From: Liolophura sinensis
Taxonomy: Eukaryota; Mollusca; Polyplacophora; Chitonida; Chitonidae
Direction: 5' to 3'
Assembly: GCF_032854445.1 (NCBI RefSeq)
Contig: NW_027018271.1
Location: 1 to 48,723, forward strand
DNA length: 48,723 nt
Shown: positions 24,115 through 38,365 of the stretch, one piece after another
Layout: the number at the start of each line of letters is the position of its first letter
Position numbering within the stretch: the first letter of the stretch is position 1
The notes under the pieces: model-generated
The model's input: only the letters and a program-made list of their open reading frames with translations
Told to the model about the DNA's origin: nothing
Database searches by the model: none
Program-made: the position numbers and the translations under genes

Positions 24115-26306
24115 ATTGGAACAGTTTTTCCACTTTTGGATTTTTGCCTGGGCTTTTTGCTAATTCAATTCGGCTACATTTACTATGTAATATCGCGACT
24201 GGCCATTACTATATTCAACTTTTGATTATAAGTTATGTGCCCTTCGGTAGCCCAGAAGACGTCAAATCTTTGGGCCAAGCCCATTTAACTCATCCAGCAA
24301 TTGTCTTACTTCTAAGTCGAAGACAAACTCAATGTCTTTATCTACATGTTGAAAAACCACACCATTTGTATATAAAAACAAAAAGGTACTTGATACAGTC
24401 TGCTGTAAAAAGTACAATTAAACACTGACCCACATCAATAAGGTGCCAAAAGATGCGCAATTGGGCCAGGCATCTCCAGCTGTTGAAAAATTGCAAATTT
24501 CCTTGGTTTCCATGGAGTAAGAGCCGTTGCTGGTCACGTGATTTTCACATAAATGCTCATTCAATTGTCGCTACAGCCAAAAGTATTGGTCGGAGAGCAA
24601 CGCGGTTTGCACCATTCGATTTCTCGTCACAAAATACGTCGGATTAGCCTCTTACCAGCAGCATTGGAACAGTTTTTCCACTTTTGGATTTTTGCCTGGG
24701 CTTTTTGCTAATTCAATTCGGCTACATTTACTATGTAATATCGCGACTGGTCATTACTATAGTCAACTTTTTATTATAAGTTATGTGCCCTTCGGTAGCC
24801 CAGAAGACGTCAAATCTTTGGGCCAAGCCCATTTAACTCATCGAGCAATTGTCTTACTTCTAAGTCGAAGACAAACTCAATGTCTTTATCTACATGTTGA
24901 AAAACCACACCATTTGTATATAAAAACAACAAGGTACTTGATACAGTCTGCTGTAAAAAGTACAATTAAACACTGACCCACATCAATAAGGTGCAAAAAG
25001 ATGCGCAATTGGGCCAGGCATCTCCAGCTGTTGAAAAATTGCAAATTTCCTTGGTTTCCATGGAGTAAGAGCCGTTGCTGGTCACGTGATTTTCACATAA
25101 ATGCTCATTCAATTGTCGCTACAGCCAAAAGTATTGGTCGGAGAGCAACGCGGTTTGCACCATTCGATTTCTCGTCACAAAATACGTCGGATTAGCCTCT
25201 TACTAGCAGTATTGGAACAGTTTTTCCACTTTGGGATTTTTGCCTGGGCTTTTTGCTAATTCAATTCGGCTACATTTACTATGTAATATCGCGACTGGTC
25301 ATTACTATAGTCAACTTTTGATTATAAGTTATGTGCCCTTCGGTAGCCCAGAAGACGTCAAATCTTTGGGCCAAGCCCATTTAACTCATCCAGCAATTGT
25401 CTTACTTCTAAGTCGAAGACAAACTCAATGTCTTTATCTACATGTTGAAAAACCACACCATTTGTATATAAAAACAACAAGGTACTTGATACAGTCTGCT
25501 GTAAAAAGTACAATTAAACACTGACCCACATCAATAAGGTGCCAAAAGATGCGCAATTGGGCCAGGCATCTCCAGCTGTTGAAAAATTGCAAATTTCCTT
25601 GGTTTCCATGGAGTAAGAGCCGTTGCTGGGCACGTGATTTTCACATAAATGCTCATTCAATTGTAGCTACAGCCAAAAGTATTGCTCGGAGAGCAACGCG
25701 GTTTGCACCATTCGAATTCTCGTCACAAAATACGGCGGATTATCCTCTTACCAGCAGCATTGGAACAGTTTTTCCACTTTTGGATTTTTGCCTGGGCTTT
25801 TTGCTAATTAAATTCGGCTACATTTACTATGTAATATCGCGACTGGTCATTACTATATTCAACTTTTGATTATAAGTTATGTGCCCTTCGGTAGCCCAGA
25901 AGACGTCAAATCTTTGGGCCAAGCCCATTTAACTCATCCAGCAATTGTCTTACTTCTAAGTCGAAGACAAACTCAATGTCTTTATCTACATGTTGAAAAA
26001 CCACACCATTTGTATATAAAAAACACAAGGTGCTTGATACAGTCTGCTGTAAAAAGTACAATTAAACACTGACCCACATCAATAAGGTGCCAAAAGATGC
26101 GCAATTGGGCCAGGCATCTCCAGCTGTTGAAAAATTGCAAATTTCCTTGGTTTCCATGGAGTAAGAGCCGTTGTTAGGCACGTGATTTTCACATAAATGC
26201 TCATTCAATTGTCGCTACAGCCATAAGTGTTGGTCGGAGAGCAACGCGGTTTGCACCATTCGATTTCTCGTTACAAAATACGGCGGATTAGCCTCTTACC
26301 AGCAGC
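24115..26306. repeat. Monomer block M45-M48, clean counterpart of M16-M19
   Basis: Four monomers whose rare markers recur in order in the indel-rich block 8219-10409, about 15.9 kb to the left. M46 and M17 share GTGCAAAAAGATG. M47 and M18 both start after CTAGCAGTATTGG. ATTGCTCGG, a GAATTC site (25714-25719 and 9813-9818) and GGATTATCC end M47 here but lie around the M18/M19 boundary on the left. M48 and M19 share GGTGCTTGATAC (about 26029 and 10131). Here all four units are exactly 548 bp. Confidence 0.8.
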
Positions 26307-29300
26307 ATTGGAACAGATTTTCCACTTTTGGATTTTTGCCTGGGCTTTTTGCTAATTCAATTCGGCTACATTTACTATGTAATATCGCGACTGGTCATTA
26401 CTATATTCAACTTTTGATTATAAGTTATGTGCCCTTCGGTAGCCCAGAAGACGTCAAATCTTTGGGCCAAGCCCATTTAACTCATCCAGCAATTGTCTTA
26501 CTTCTAAGTCGAAGACAAACTCAATGTCTTTATCTACATGTTGAAAAACCACACCATTTGTATATAAAAACAACAAGGTACTTGATACAGTCTGCTGTAA
26601 AAAGTACAATTGAACACTGACCCACATCAATAAGGTGCCAAAAGATGCGCAATTGGGCCAGGCATCTTCAGCTGTTGAAAAATTGCAAATTTCCTTGGTT
26701 TCCATGGAGTAAGAGCCGTTGCTGGGCACGTGATTTTCACATAAATGCTCATTCAATTGTCGCTACAGCCAAAAGTATTGGTCGGAGAGCAACGCGGTTT
26801 GCACCATTCGATTTCTCGTCACAAAATACGGCGGATTAGCCTCTTACCAGCAGCATTGGAACAGTTTTTCCACTTTTGGATTTTTGCCTGGGCTTTTTGC
26901 TAATTAAATTCGGCTACATTTACTATGTAATATCGCGACTGGTCATTACTATATTCAACTTTTGATTATAAGTTATGTGCCCTTCGGTAGCCCAGAAGAC
27001 GTCAAATCTTTGGGCCAAGCCCATTTAACTCATCCAGCAATTGTCTTACTTCTAAGTCGAAGACAAACTCAATGTCTTTATCTACATGTTGAAAAACCAC
27101 ACCATTTGTATATAAAAACAACAAGGTACTTGATACAGTCTGCTGTAAAAAGTACAATTGAACACTGACCCACATCAATAAGGTGCCAAAAGATGCGCAA
27201 TTGGGCCAGGCATCTTCAGCTGTTGAAAAATTGCAAATTTCCTTGGTTTCCATGGAGTAAGAGCCGTTGCTGGTCACGTGATTTTCACATAAATGCTCAT
27301 TCAATTGTCGCTACAGCCAAAAGTATTGGCCGGAGAGCAACGCGGTTTGCACCATTCGATTTCTCGTCACAAAATACGGCGGATTAGCCTCTTACCAGCA
27401 GCATTGGAACAGTTTTTCCACTTTTGGATTTTTGCCTGGGCTTTTTGCTAATTAAATTCGGCTACATTTACTATGTAATATCGCGACTGGTCATTACTAT
27501 AGTCAACTTTTGATTATAAGTTATGTGCCCTTCGGTAGCCCAGAAGACGTCAAATCTTTGGGCCAAGCCCATTTAACTCATCCAGCAATTGTCTTACTTC
27601 TAAGTCGAAGACAAACTCAATGTCTTTATCTACATGTTGAAAAACCACACCATTTGTATATAAAAAACACAAGGTACTTGATACAGTCTGCTGTAAAAAG
27701 TACAATTAAACACTGACCCACATCAATAAGGTGCCAAAAGATGCGCAATTGGGCCAGGCATCTCCAGCTGTTGAAAAATTGCAAATTTCCTTGGTTTCCA
27801 TGGAGTAAGAGCCGTTGCTGGTCACGTGATTTTCACATAAATGCTCATTCAATTGTCTCTACAGCCAAAAGTATTGGTCGGAGAGCAACGCGGTTTGCAC
27901 CATTCGATTTATCGTCACAAAATACGTCGGATTAGCCTCTTATCAGCAGCATTGGAACAGTTTTTCCACTTTGGGATTTTTGCCTGGGCTTTTTGGCTAA
28001 TTCAATTCGGCTACATTTACTATGTAATATCGCGACTGGTCATTACTATAATCAACTTTTGATTATAAGTTATGTGCCCTTCGGTAGCCCAGAAGACGTC
28101 AAATCTTTGGGCCAAGCCCATTTAACTCATCCAGCAATTGTCTTACTTCTAAGTCGAAGACAAACTCAATGTCTTTATCTACATGTTGAAAAACCACACC
28201 ATTTGTATACAAAAAACACAAGGTACTTGACACAGTCTGCTGTAAAAAGTACAATTGAACACTGACCCACATCAATAAGGTGCCAAAAGATGAGCAATTG
28301 GGCCAGGCATCTCCAGCTGTTGAAAAATTGCAAATTTCCTTGGTTTCCATGGAGTAAGAGCCGTTGCTGGTCACGTGATTTTCACATAAATGCTCATTCA
28401 ATTGTCGCTACAGCCAAAAGTATTGGTCGGAGAGCAACGCGGTTTGCACCATTCGATTTCTCGTCACAAAATACGTCGGATTAGCCTCTTATCAGCAGCA
28501 TTGGAACAGTTTTTTCCACTTTGGGATTTTTGCCTGGGCTTTTTGCTAATTCAATTCGGCTACATTTACTATGTAATATCGCGACTGGTCATTACTATAA
28601 TCAACTTTTGATTATAAGTTATGTGCCCTTCGGTAGCCCAGAAGACGTCAAATCTTTGGGCCAAGCCCATTTAACTCATCCAGCAATTGTCTTACTTCTA
28701 AGTCGAAGACAAACTCAATGTCTTTATCTACATGTTGAAAAACCACACCATTTGTATATAAAAAACACAACGTACTTGATACAGTCTGCTGTAAAAAGTA
28801 CAATTAAACACTGACCCACATCAATAAGGTGCCAAAAGATGCGCAATTGGGCCAGGCATCTCCAGCTGTTGAAAAATTGCAAATTTCCTTGGTTTCCATG
28901 GAGTAAGAGCCGTTTCTGGGCACGTGATTTTCACATAAATGCTCATTCAATTGTCGCTACAGCCAAAAGTATTGGTCGGAGAGCAACGCGGTTTGCACCA
29001 TTCGATTTCTCGTCACAAAATACGGCGGATTAGCCTCTTATCAGCAGCATTGGAACAGTTTTTCCACTTTTGGATTTTTGCCTGGGCTTTTTGCTAATTA
29101 AATTCGGCTACATTTACTATGTAATATCGCGACTGGTCATTACTATATTCAACTTTTGATTATAAGTTATGTGCCCTTCGGTAGCCCAGAAGACGTCAAA
29201 TCTTTGGGCCAAGCCCATTTAACTCATCCAGCAATTGTCTTACTTCTAAGTCGAAGACAAACTCAATGTCTTTATCTACATGTTGAAAAACCACACCATT

Positions 29301-32300
29301 TGTATATAAAAACAACAAGGTACTTGATACAGTCTGCTGTAAAAAGTACAATTGAACACTGACCCACATCAATAAGGTGCCAAAAGATGCGCAATTGGGC
29401 CAGGCATCTTCAGCTGTTGAAAAATTGCAAATTTCCTTGGTTTCCATGGAGTAAGAGCCGTTGCTGGGCACGTGATTTTCACATAAATGCTCATTCAATT
29501 GTCGCTACAGCCAAAAGTATTGGTCGGAGAGCAACGCGGTTTGCACCATTCGATTTATCGTCACAAAATACGTCGGATTAGCCTCTTATCAGCAGCATTG
29601 GAACAGTTTTTCCACTTTGGGATTTTTGCCTGGGCTTTTTGCTAATTCAATTCGGCTACATTTACTATGTAATATCGCGACTGGTCATTACTATAATCAA
29701 CTTTTGATTATAAGTTATGTGCCCTTCGGTAGCCCAGAAGACGTCAAATCTTTGGGCCAAGCCCATTTAACTCATCCAGCAATTGTCTTACTTCTAAGTC
29801 GAAGACAAACTCAATGTCTTTATCTACATGTTGAAAAACCACACCATTTGTATACAAAAAACACAAGGTACTTGACACAGTCTGCTGTAAAAAGTACAAT
29901 TGAACACTGACCCACATCAATAAGGTGCCAAAAGATGAGCAATTGGGCCAGGCATCTCCAGCTGTTGAAAAATTGCAAATTTCCTTCGTTTCCATGGAGT
30001 AAGAGCCGTTGCTGGTCACGTGATTTTCACATAAATGCTCATTCAATTGTCGCTACAGCCAAAAGTATTGGTCGGAGAGCAACGCGGTTTGCACCATTCG
30101 ATTTCTCGTCACAAAATACGTCGGATTAGCCTCTTATCAGCAGCATTGGAACAGTTTTTCCACTTTTGGATTTTTGCCTGGGCTTTTTGCTAATTCAATT
30201 CGGCTACATTTACTATGTAATATCGCGACTGGTCATTACTATAATCAACTTTTGATTATAAGTTATGTGCCCTTCGGTAGCCCAGAAGACGTCAAATCTT
30301 TGGGCCAAGCCCATTTAACTCATCCAGCAATTGTCTTACTTCTAAGTCGAAGACAAACTCAATGTCTTTATCTACATGTTGAAAAACCACACCATTTGTA
30401 TATAAAAACAACAAGGTACTTGATACAGTCTGCTGTAAAAAGTACAATTGAACACTGACCCACATCAATAAGGTGCCAAAAGATGCGCAATTGGGCCAGG
30501 CATCTCCAGCTGTTGAAAAATTGCAAATTTCCTTGGTTTCCATGGAGTAAGAGCCGTTGCTGGTCACGTGATTTTCACATAAATGCTCATTCAATTGTCG
30601 CTACAGCCAAAAGTATTGGTCGGAGAGCAACGCGGTTTGCACCATTCGATTTCTCGTCACAAAATACGTCGGATTAGCCTCTTATCAGCAGCATTGGAAC
30701 AGTTTTTCCACTTTTGGATTTTTGCCTGGGCTTTTTGCTAATTAAATTCGGCTACATTTACTATGTAATATCGCGACTGGTCATTACTATATTCAACTTT
30801 TGATTATAAGTTATGTGCCCTTCGGTAGCCCAGAAGACGTCAAATCTTTGGGCCAAGCCCATTTAACTCATCCAGCAATTGTCTTACTTCTAAGTCGAAG
30901 ACAAACTCAATGTCTTTATCTACATGTTGAAAAACCACACCATTTGTATATAAAAAACACAAGGTACTTGATACAGTCTGCTGTAAAAACTACAATTAAA
31001 CACTGACCCACATCAATAAGGTGCAAAAAGATGCGCAATTGGGCCAGGCATCTCCAGCTGTTGAAAAATTGCAAATTTCCTTGGTTTCCATGGAGTAAGA
31101 GCCGTTGCTGGTCACGTGATTTTCACATAAATGCTCATTCAATTGTCTCTACAGCCAAAAGTATTGGTCGGAGAGCAACGCGGTTTGCACCATTCGATTT
31201 ATCGTCACAAAATACGTCGGATTAGCCTCTTATCAGCAGCATTGGAACAGTTTTTCCACTTTGGGATTTTTGCCTGGGCTTTTTGCTAATTCAATTCGGC
31301 TACATTTACTATGTAATATCGCGACTGGTCATTACTATAATCAACTTTTGATTATAAGTTATGTGCCCTTCGGTAGCCCAGAAGACGTCAAATCTTTGGG
31401 CCAAGCCCATTTAACTCATCCAGCAATTGTCTTACTTCTAAGTCGAAGACAAACTCAATGTCTTTATCTACATGTTGAAAAACCACACCATTTGTATACA
31501 AAAAACACAAGGTACTTGACACAGTCTGCTGTAAAAAGTACAATTGAACACTGACCCACATCAATAAGGTGCCAAAAGATGAGCAATTGGGCCAGGCATC
31601 TCCAGCTGTTGAAAAATTGCAAATTTCCTTCGTTTCCATGGAGTAAGAGCCGTTGCTGGTCACGTGATTTTCACATAAATGCTCATTCAATTGTCGCTAC
31701 AGCCAAAAGTATTGGTCGGAGAGCAACGCGGTTTGCACCATTCGATTTCTCGTCACAAAATACGTCGGATTAGCCTCTTATCAGCAGCATTGGAACAGTT
31801 TTTCCACTTTTGGATTTTTGCCTGGGCTTTTTGCTAATTCAATTCGGCTACATTTACTATGTAATATCGCGACTGGTCATTACTATAATCAACTTTTGAT
31901 TATAAGTTATGTGCCCTTCGGTAGCCCAGAAGACGTCAAATCTTTGGGCCAAGCCCATTTAACTCATCCAGCAATTGTCTTACTTCTAAGTCGAAGACAA
32001 ACTCAATGTCTTTATCTACATGTTGAAAAACCACACCATTTGTATATAAAAACAACAAGGTACTTGATACAGTCTGCTGTAAAAAGTACAATTGAACACT
32101 GACCCACATCAATAAGGTGCCAAAAGATGCGCAATTGGGCCAGGCATCTCCAGCTGTTGAAAAATTGCAAATTTCCTTGGTTTCCATGGAGTAAGAGCCG
32201 TTGCTGGTCACGTGATTTTCACATAAATGCTCATTCAATTGTCGCTACAGCCAAAAGTATTGGTCGGAGAGCAACGCGGTTTGCACCATTCGATTTCTCG

Positions 32301-32884
32301 TCACAAAATACGTCGGATTAGCCTCTTATCAGCAGCATTGGAACAGTTTTTCCACTTTTGGATTTTTGCCTGGGCTTTTTGCTAATTCAATTCGGCTACA
32401 TTTACTATGTAATATCGCGACTGGTCATTACTATAATCAACTTTTGATTATAAGTTATGTGCCCTTCGGTAGCCCAGAAGACGTCAAATCTTTGGGCCAA
32501 GCCCATTTAACTCATCCAGCAATTGTCTTACTTCTAAGTCGAAGACAAACTCAATGTCTTTATCTACATGTTGAAAAACCACACCATTTGTATATAAAAA
32601 ACACAAGGTACTTGATACAGTCTGCTGTAAAAAGTACAATTAAACACTGACCCACATCAATAAGGTGCCAAAAGATGCGCAATTGGGCCAGGCATCTCCA
32701 GCTGTTGAAAAATTGCAAATTTCCTTGGTTTCCATGGAGTAAGAGCCGTTGTTAGGCACGTGATTTTCACATAAATGCTCATTCAATTGTCGCTACAGCC
32801 ATAAGTGTTGGTCGGAGAGCAACGCGGTTTGCACCATTCGATTTCTCGTTACAAAATACGGCGGATTAGCCTCTTACCAGCAGC
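26307..32884. repeat. 12-monomer duplicated block, copy 1 (M49-M60)
   Basis: A 6,578-bp segment with subtype order a1, a2, b, c, d, e, c', f, b', c', f, g. The order a1, a2, b, c, d, e, c, f, b', c' restarts at 32885. Two private substitutions just inside the repeat recur exactly 6,578 bp apart: CTCGTTACAAA (T at 26272 and 32850) and GAACAGATTTTCC (A at 26317 and 32895). The duplicated segment therefore begins inside M48/M60, upstream of the nominal monomer boundary. Confidence 0.86.
28500..31788. repeat. 6-monomer higher-order repeat, copy 1 (M53-M58)
   Basis: Order d, e, c', f, b', c' (3,289 bp). d: ACACAACGTACTTG and GCCGTTTCTGGG. e: TTAAATTC, CAACAAGG, CATCTTCAG and GATTTATCG. c': GTATACAAAAAACAC, TTGACACAG, GATGAGCAA and CCTTCGTTTCC. 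f: TAATC dyad, CAACAAGG and GCTGGTCACG. b': AAAAACTACAATTAAAC, TTGTCTCTACAG and GATTTATCG. c' again closes the unit. These subtypes define the right half of the window. Confidence 0.87.
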
Positions 32885-35077
32885 ATTGGAACAGATTTTC
32901 CACTTTTGGATTTTTGCCTGGGCTTTTTGCTAATTCAATTCGGCTACATTTACTATGTAATATCGCGACTGGTCATTACTATATTCAACTTTTGATTATA
33001 AGTTATGTGCCCTTCGGTAGCCCAGAAGACGTCAAATCTTTGGGCCAAGCCCATTTAACTCATCCAGCAATTGTCTTACTTCTAAGTCGAAGACAAACTC
33101 AATGTCTTTATCTACATGTTGAAAAACCACACCATTTGTATATAAAAACAACAAGGTACTTGATACAGTCTGCTGTAAAAAGTACAATTGAACACTGACC
33201 CACATCAATAAGGTGCCAAAAGATGCGCAATTGGGCCAGGCATCTTCAGCTGTTGAAAAATTGCAAATTTCCTTGGTTTCCATGGAGTAAGAGCCGTTGC
33301 TGGGCACGTGATTTTCACATAAATGCTCATTCAATTGTCGCTACAGCCAAAAGTATTGGTCGGAGAGCAACGCGGTTTGCACCATTCGATTTCTCGTCAC
33401 AAAATACGGCGGATTAGCCTCTTACCAGCAGCATTGGAACAGTTTTTCCACTTTTGGATTTTTGCCTGGGCTTTTTGCTAATTAAATTCGGCTACATTTA
33501 CTATGTAATATCGCGACTGGTCATTACTATATTCAACTTTTGATTATAAGTTATGTGCCCTTCGGTAGCCCAGAAGACGTCAAATCTTTGGGCCAAGCCC
33601 ATTTAACTCATCCAGCAATTGTCTTACTTCTAAGTCGAAGACAAACTCAATGTCTTTATCTACATGTTGAAAAACCACACCATTTGTATATAAAAACAAC
33701 AAGGTACTTGATACAGTCTGCTGTAAAAAGTACAATTGAACACTGACCCACATCAATAAGGTGCCAAAAGATGCGCAATTGGGCCAGGCATCTTCAGCTG
33801 TTGAAAAATTGCAAATTTCCTTCGTTTCCATGGAGTAAGAGCCGTTGCTGGTCACGTGATTTTCACATAAATGCTCATTCAATTGTCGCTACAGCCAAAA
33901 GTATTGGCCGGAGAGCAACGCGGTTTGCACCATTCGATTTCTCGTCACAAAATACGGCGGATTAGGCCTCTTACCAGCAGCATTGGAACAGTTTTTCCAC
34001 TTTTGGATTTTTGCCTGGGCTTTTTGCTAATTAAATTCGGCTACATTTACTATGTAATATCGCGACTGGTCATTACTATAGTCAACTTTTGATTATAAGT
34101 TATGTGCCCTTCGGTAGCCCAGAAGACGTCAAATCTTTGGGCCAAGCCCATTTAACTCATCCAGCAATTGTCTTACTTCTAAGTCGAAGACAAACTCAAT
34201 GTCTTTATCTACATGTTGAAAAACCACACCATTTGTATATAAAAAACACAAGGTACTTGATACAGTCTGCTGTAAAAAGTACAATTAAACACTGACCCAC
34301 ATCAATAAGGTGCCAAAAGATGCGCAATTGGGCCAGGCATCTCCAGCTGTTGAAAAATTGCAAATTTCCTTGGTTTCCATGGAGTAAGAGCCGTTGCTGG
34401 TCACGTGATTTTCACATAAATGCTCATTCAATTGTCTCTACAGCCAAAAGTATTGGTCGGAGAGCAACGCGGTTTGCACCATTCGATTTATCGTCACAAA
34501 ATACGTCGGATTAGCCTCTTATCAGCAGCATTGGAACAGTTTTTCCACTTTGGGATTTTTGCCTGGGCTTTTTGCTAATTCAATTCGGCTACATTTACTA
34601 TGTAATATCGCGACTGGTCATTACTATAATCAACTTTTGATTATAAGTTATGTGCCCTTCGGTAGCCCAGAAGACGTCAAATCTTTGGGCCAAGCCCATT
34701 TAACTCATCCAGCAATTGTCTTACTTCTAAGTCGAAGACAAACTCAATGTCTTTATCTACATGTTGAAAAACCACACCATTTGTATACAAAAAACACAAG
34801 GTACTTGACACAGTCTGCTGTAAAAAGTACAATTGAACACTGACCCACATCAATAAGGTGCCAAAAGATGAGCAATTGGGCCAGGCATCTCCAGCTGTTG
34901 AAAAATTGCAAATTTCCTTGGTTTCCATGGAGTAAGAGCCGTTGCTGGTCACGTGATTTTCACATAAATGCTCATTCAATTGTCGCTACAGCCAAAAGTA
35001 TTGGTCGGAGAGCAACGCGGTTTGCACCATTCGATTTCTCGTCACAAAATACGTCGGATTAGCCTCTTATCAGCAGC
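32885..35077. repeat. 12-monomer duplicated block, copy 2, first part (M61-M64)
   Basis: M61-M64 repeat the a1, a2, b, c order of M49-M52. M62 differs from M50 by CCTTCGTTTCC (the c' marker) and one extra G (ATTAGGCCTC near 33964). M50 and M62 share CATCTTCAG and TATTGGCCGG. M51 and M63 share TTGTCTCTACAG and GATTTATCG. The 6-monomer repeat d-e-c-f-b'-c' follows directly. Confidence 0.82.
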
Positions 35078-38000
35078 ATTGGAACAGTTTTTCCACTTTG
35101 GGATTTTTGCCTGGGCTTTTTGCTAATTCAATTCGGCTACATTTAGTATGTAATATCGCGACTGGTCATTACTATAATCAACTTTTGATTATAAGTTATG
35201 TGCCCTTCGGTAGCCCAGAAGACGTCAAATCTTTGGGCCAAGCCCATTTAACTCATCCAGCAATTGTCTTACTTCTAAGTCGAAGACAAACTCAATGTCT
35301 TTATCTACATGTTGAAAAACCACACCATTTGTATATAAAAAACACAACGTACTTGATACAGTCTGCTGTAAAAGGTACAATTAAACACTGACCCACATCA
35401 ATAAGGTGCCAAAAGATGCGCAATTGGGCCAGGCATCTCCAGCTGTTGAAAAATTGCAAATTTCCTTGGTTTCCATGGAGTAAGAGCCGTTTCTGGGCAC
35501 GTGATTTTCACATAAATGCTCATTCAATTGTCGCTACAGCCAAAAGTATTGGTCGGAGAGCAACGCGGTTTGCACCATTCGATTTCTCGTCACAAAATAC
35601 GGCGGATTAGCCTCTTATCAGCAGCATTGGAACAGTTTTTCCACTTTTGGATTTTTGCCTGGGCTTTTTGCTAATTAAATTCGGCTACATTTACTATGTA
35701 ATATCGCGACTGGTCATTACTATATTCAACTTTTGATTATAAGTTATGTGCCCTTCGGTAGCCCAGAAGACGTCAAATCTTTGGGCCAAGCCCATTTAAC
35801 TCATCCAGCAATTGTCTTACTTCTAAGTCGAAGACAAACTCAATGTCTTTATCTACATGTTGAAAAACCACACCATTTGTATATAAAAACAACAAGGTAC
35901 TTGATACAGTCTGCTGTAAAAAGTACAATTGAACACTGACCCACATCAATAAGGTGCCAAAAGATGCGCAATTGGGCCAGGCATCATCAGCTGTTGAAAA
36001 ATTGCAAATTTCCTTGGTTTCCATGGAGTAAGAGCCGTTGCTGGGCACGTGATTTTCACATAAATGCTCATTCAATTGTCGCTACAGCCAAAAGTATTGG
36101 TCGGAGAGCAACGCGGTTTGCACCATTCGATTTATCGTCACAAAATACGTCGGATTAGCCTCTTATCAGCAGCATTGGAACAGTTTTTCCACTTTGGGAT
36201 TTTTGCCTGGGCTTTTTGCTAATTCAATTCGGCTACATTTACTATGTAATATCGCGACTGGTCATTACTATAATCAACTTTTGATTATAAGTTATGTGCC
36301 CGTCGGTAGCCCATAAGACGTCAAATCTTTGGGCCAAGCCCATTTAACTCATCCAGCAATTGTCTTACTTCTAAGTCGAAGACAAACTCAATGTCTTTAT
36401 CTACATGTTGAAAAACCACACCATTTGTATACAAAAAACACAAGGTACTTGACACAGTCTGCTGTAAAAAGTACAATTGAACACTGACCCACATCAATAA
36501 GGTGCCAAAAGATGAGCAATTGGGCCAGGCATCTCCAGCTGTTGAAAAATTGCAAATTTCCTTGGTTTCCATGGAGTAAGAGCCGTTGCTGGTCACGTGA
36601 TTTTCACATAAATGCTCATTCAATTGTCGCTACAGCCAAAAGTATTGGTCGGAGAGCAACGCGGTTTGCACCATTCGATTTCTCGTCACAAAATACGTCG
36701 GATTAGCCTCTTATCAGCAGCATTGGAACAGTTTTTCCACTTTTGGATTTTTGCCTGGGCTTTTTGCTAATTCAATTCGGCTACATTTACTATGTAATAT
36801 CGCGACTGGTCATTACTATAATCAACTTTTGATTATAAGTTATGTGCCCTTCGGTAGCCCAGAAGACGTCAAATCTTTGGGCCAAGCCCATTTAACTCAT
36901 CCAGCAATTGTCTTACTTCTAAGTCGAAGACAAACTCAATGTCTTTATCTACATGTTGAAAAACCACACCATTTGTATATAAAAACAACAAGGTACTTGA
37001 TACAGTCTGCTGTAAAAAGTACAATTGAACACTGACCCACATCAATACGGTGCCAAAAGATGCGCAATTGGGCCAGGCATCTCCAGCTGTTGAAAAATTG
37101 CAAATTTCCTTGGTTTCCATGGAGTAAGAGCCGTTGCTGGTCACGTGATTTTCACATAAATGCTCATTCAATTGTCGCTACAGCCAAAAGTATTGGTCGG
37201 AGAGCAACGCGGTTTGCACCATTCGATTTCTCGTCACAAAATACGTCGGATTAGCCTCTTATCAGCAGCATTGGAACAGTTTTTCCACTTTTGGATTTTT
37301 GCCTGGGCTTTTTGCTAATTCAATTCGGCTACATTTACTATGTAATATCGCGACTGGTCATTACTATATTCAACTTTTGATTATAAGTTATGTGCCCTTC
37401 GGTAGCCCAGAAGACGTCAAATCTTTGGGCCAAGCCCATTTAACTCATCCAGCAATTGTCTTACTTCTAAGTCGAAGACAAACTCAATGTCTTTATCTAC
37501 ATGTTGAAAAACCACACCATTTGTATATAAAAAACACAAGGTACTTGATACAGTCTGCTGTAAAAACTACAATTAAACACTGACCCACATCAATAAGGTG
37601 CCAAAAGATGCGCAATTGGGCCAGGCATCTCCAGCTGTTGAAAAATTGCAAATTTCCTTGGTTTCCATGGAGTAAGAGCCGTTGCTGGTCACGTGATTTT
37701 CACATAAATGCTCATTCAATTGTCTCTACAGCCAAAAGTATTGGTCGGAGAGCAACGCGGTTTGCACCATTCGATTTATCGTCACAAAATACGTCGGATT
37801 AGCCTCTTATCAGCAGCATTGGAACAGTTTTTCCACTTTGGGATTTTTGCCTGGGCTTTTTGCTAATTCAATTCGGCTACATTTACTATGTAATATCGCG
37901 ACTGGTCATTACTATAATCAACTTTTGATTATAAGTTATGTGCCCTTCGGTAGCCCAGAAGACGTCAAATCTTTGGGCCAAGCCCATTTAACTCATCCAG

Positions 38001-38365
38001 CAATTGTCTTACTTCTAAGTCGAAGACAAACTCAATGTCTTTATCTACATGTTGAAAAACCACACCATTTGTATACAAAAAACACAAGGTACTTGACACA
38101 GTCTGCTGTAAAAAGTACAATTGAACACTGACCCACATCAATAAGGTGCCAAAAGATGAGCAATTGGGCCAGGCATCTCCAGCTGTTGAAAAATTGCAAA
38201 TTTCCTTCGTTTCCATGGAGTAAGAGCCGTTGCTGGTCACGTGATTTTCACATAAATGCTCATTCAATTGTCGCTACAGCCAAAAGTATTGGTCGGAGAG
38301 CAACGCGGTTTGCACCATTCGATTTCTCGTCACAAAATACGTCGGATTAGCCTCTTATCAGCAGC
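35078..38365. repeat. 6-monomer higher-order repeat, copy 2 (M65-M70)
   Basis: Same subtype order as the unit at 28500, exactly 3,288 bp. Differences include AAAAGGTACAATT in M65 (shared with M79), ATTTAGTATG in M65 near 35145, CATCATCAG in M66, and a cluster in M67 near 36302-36315 (CCCGTCGG, CCATAAGACG). M67 has the c form (CCTTGGTTTCC) rather than c'. M68 has CAATACGGTGCC, shared with M74 in the next copy. Confidence 0.87.
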
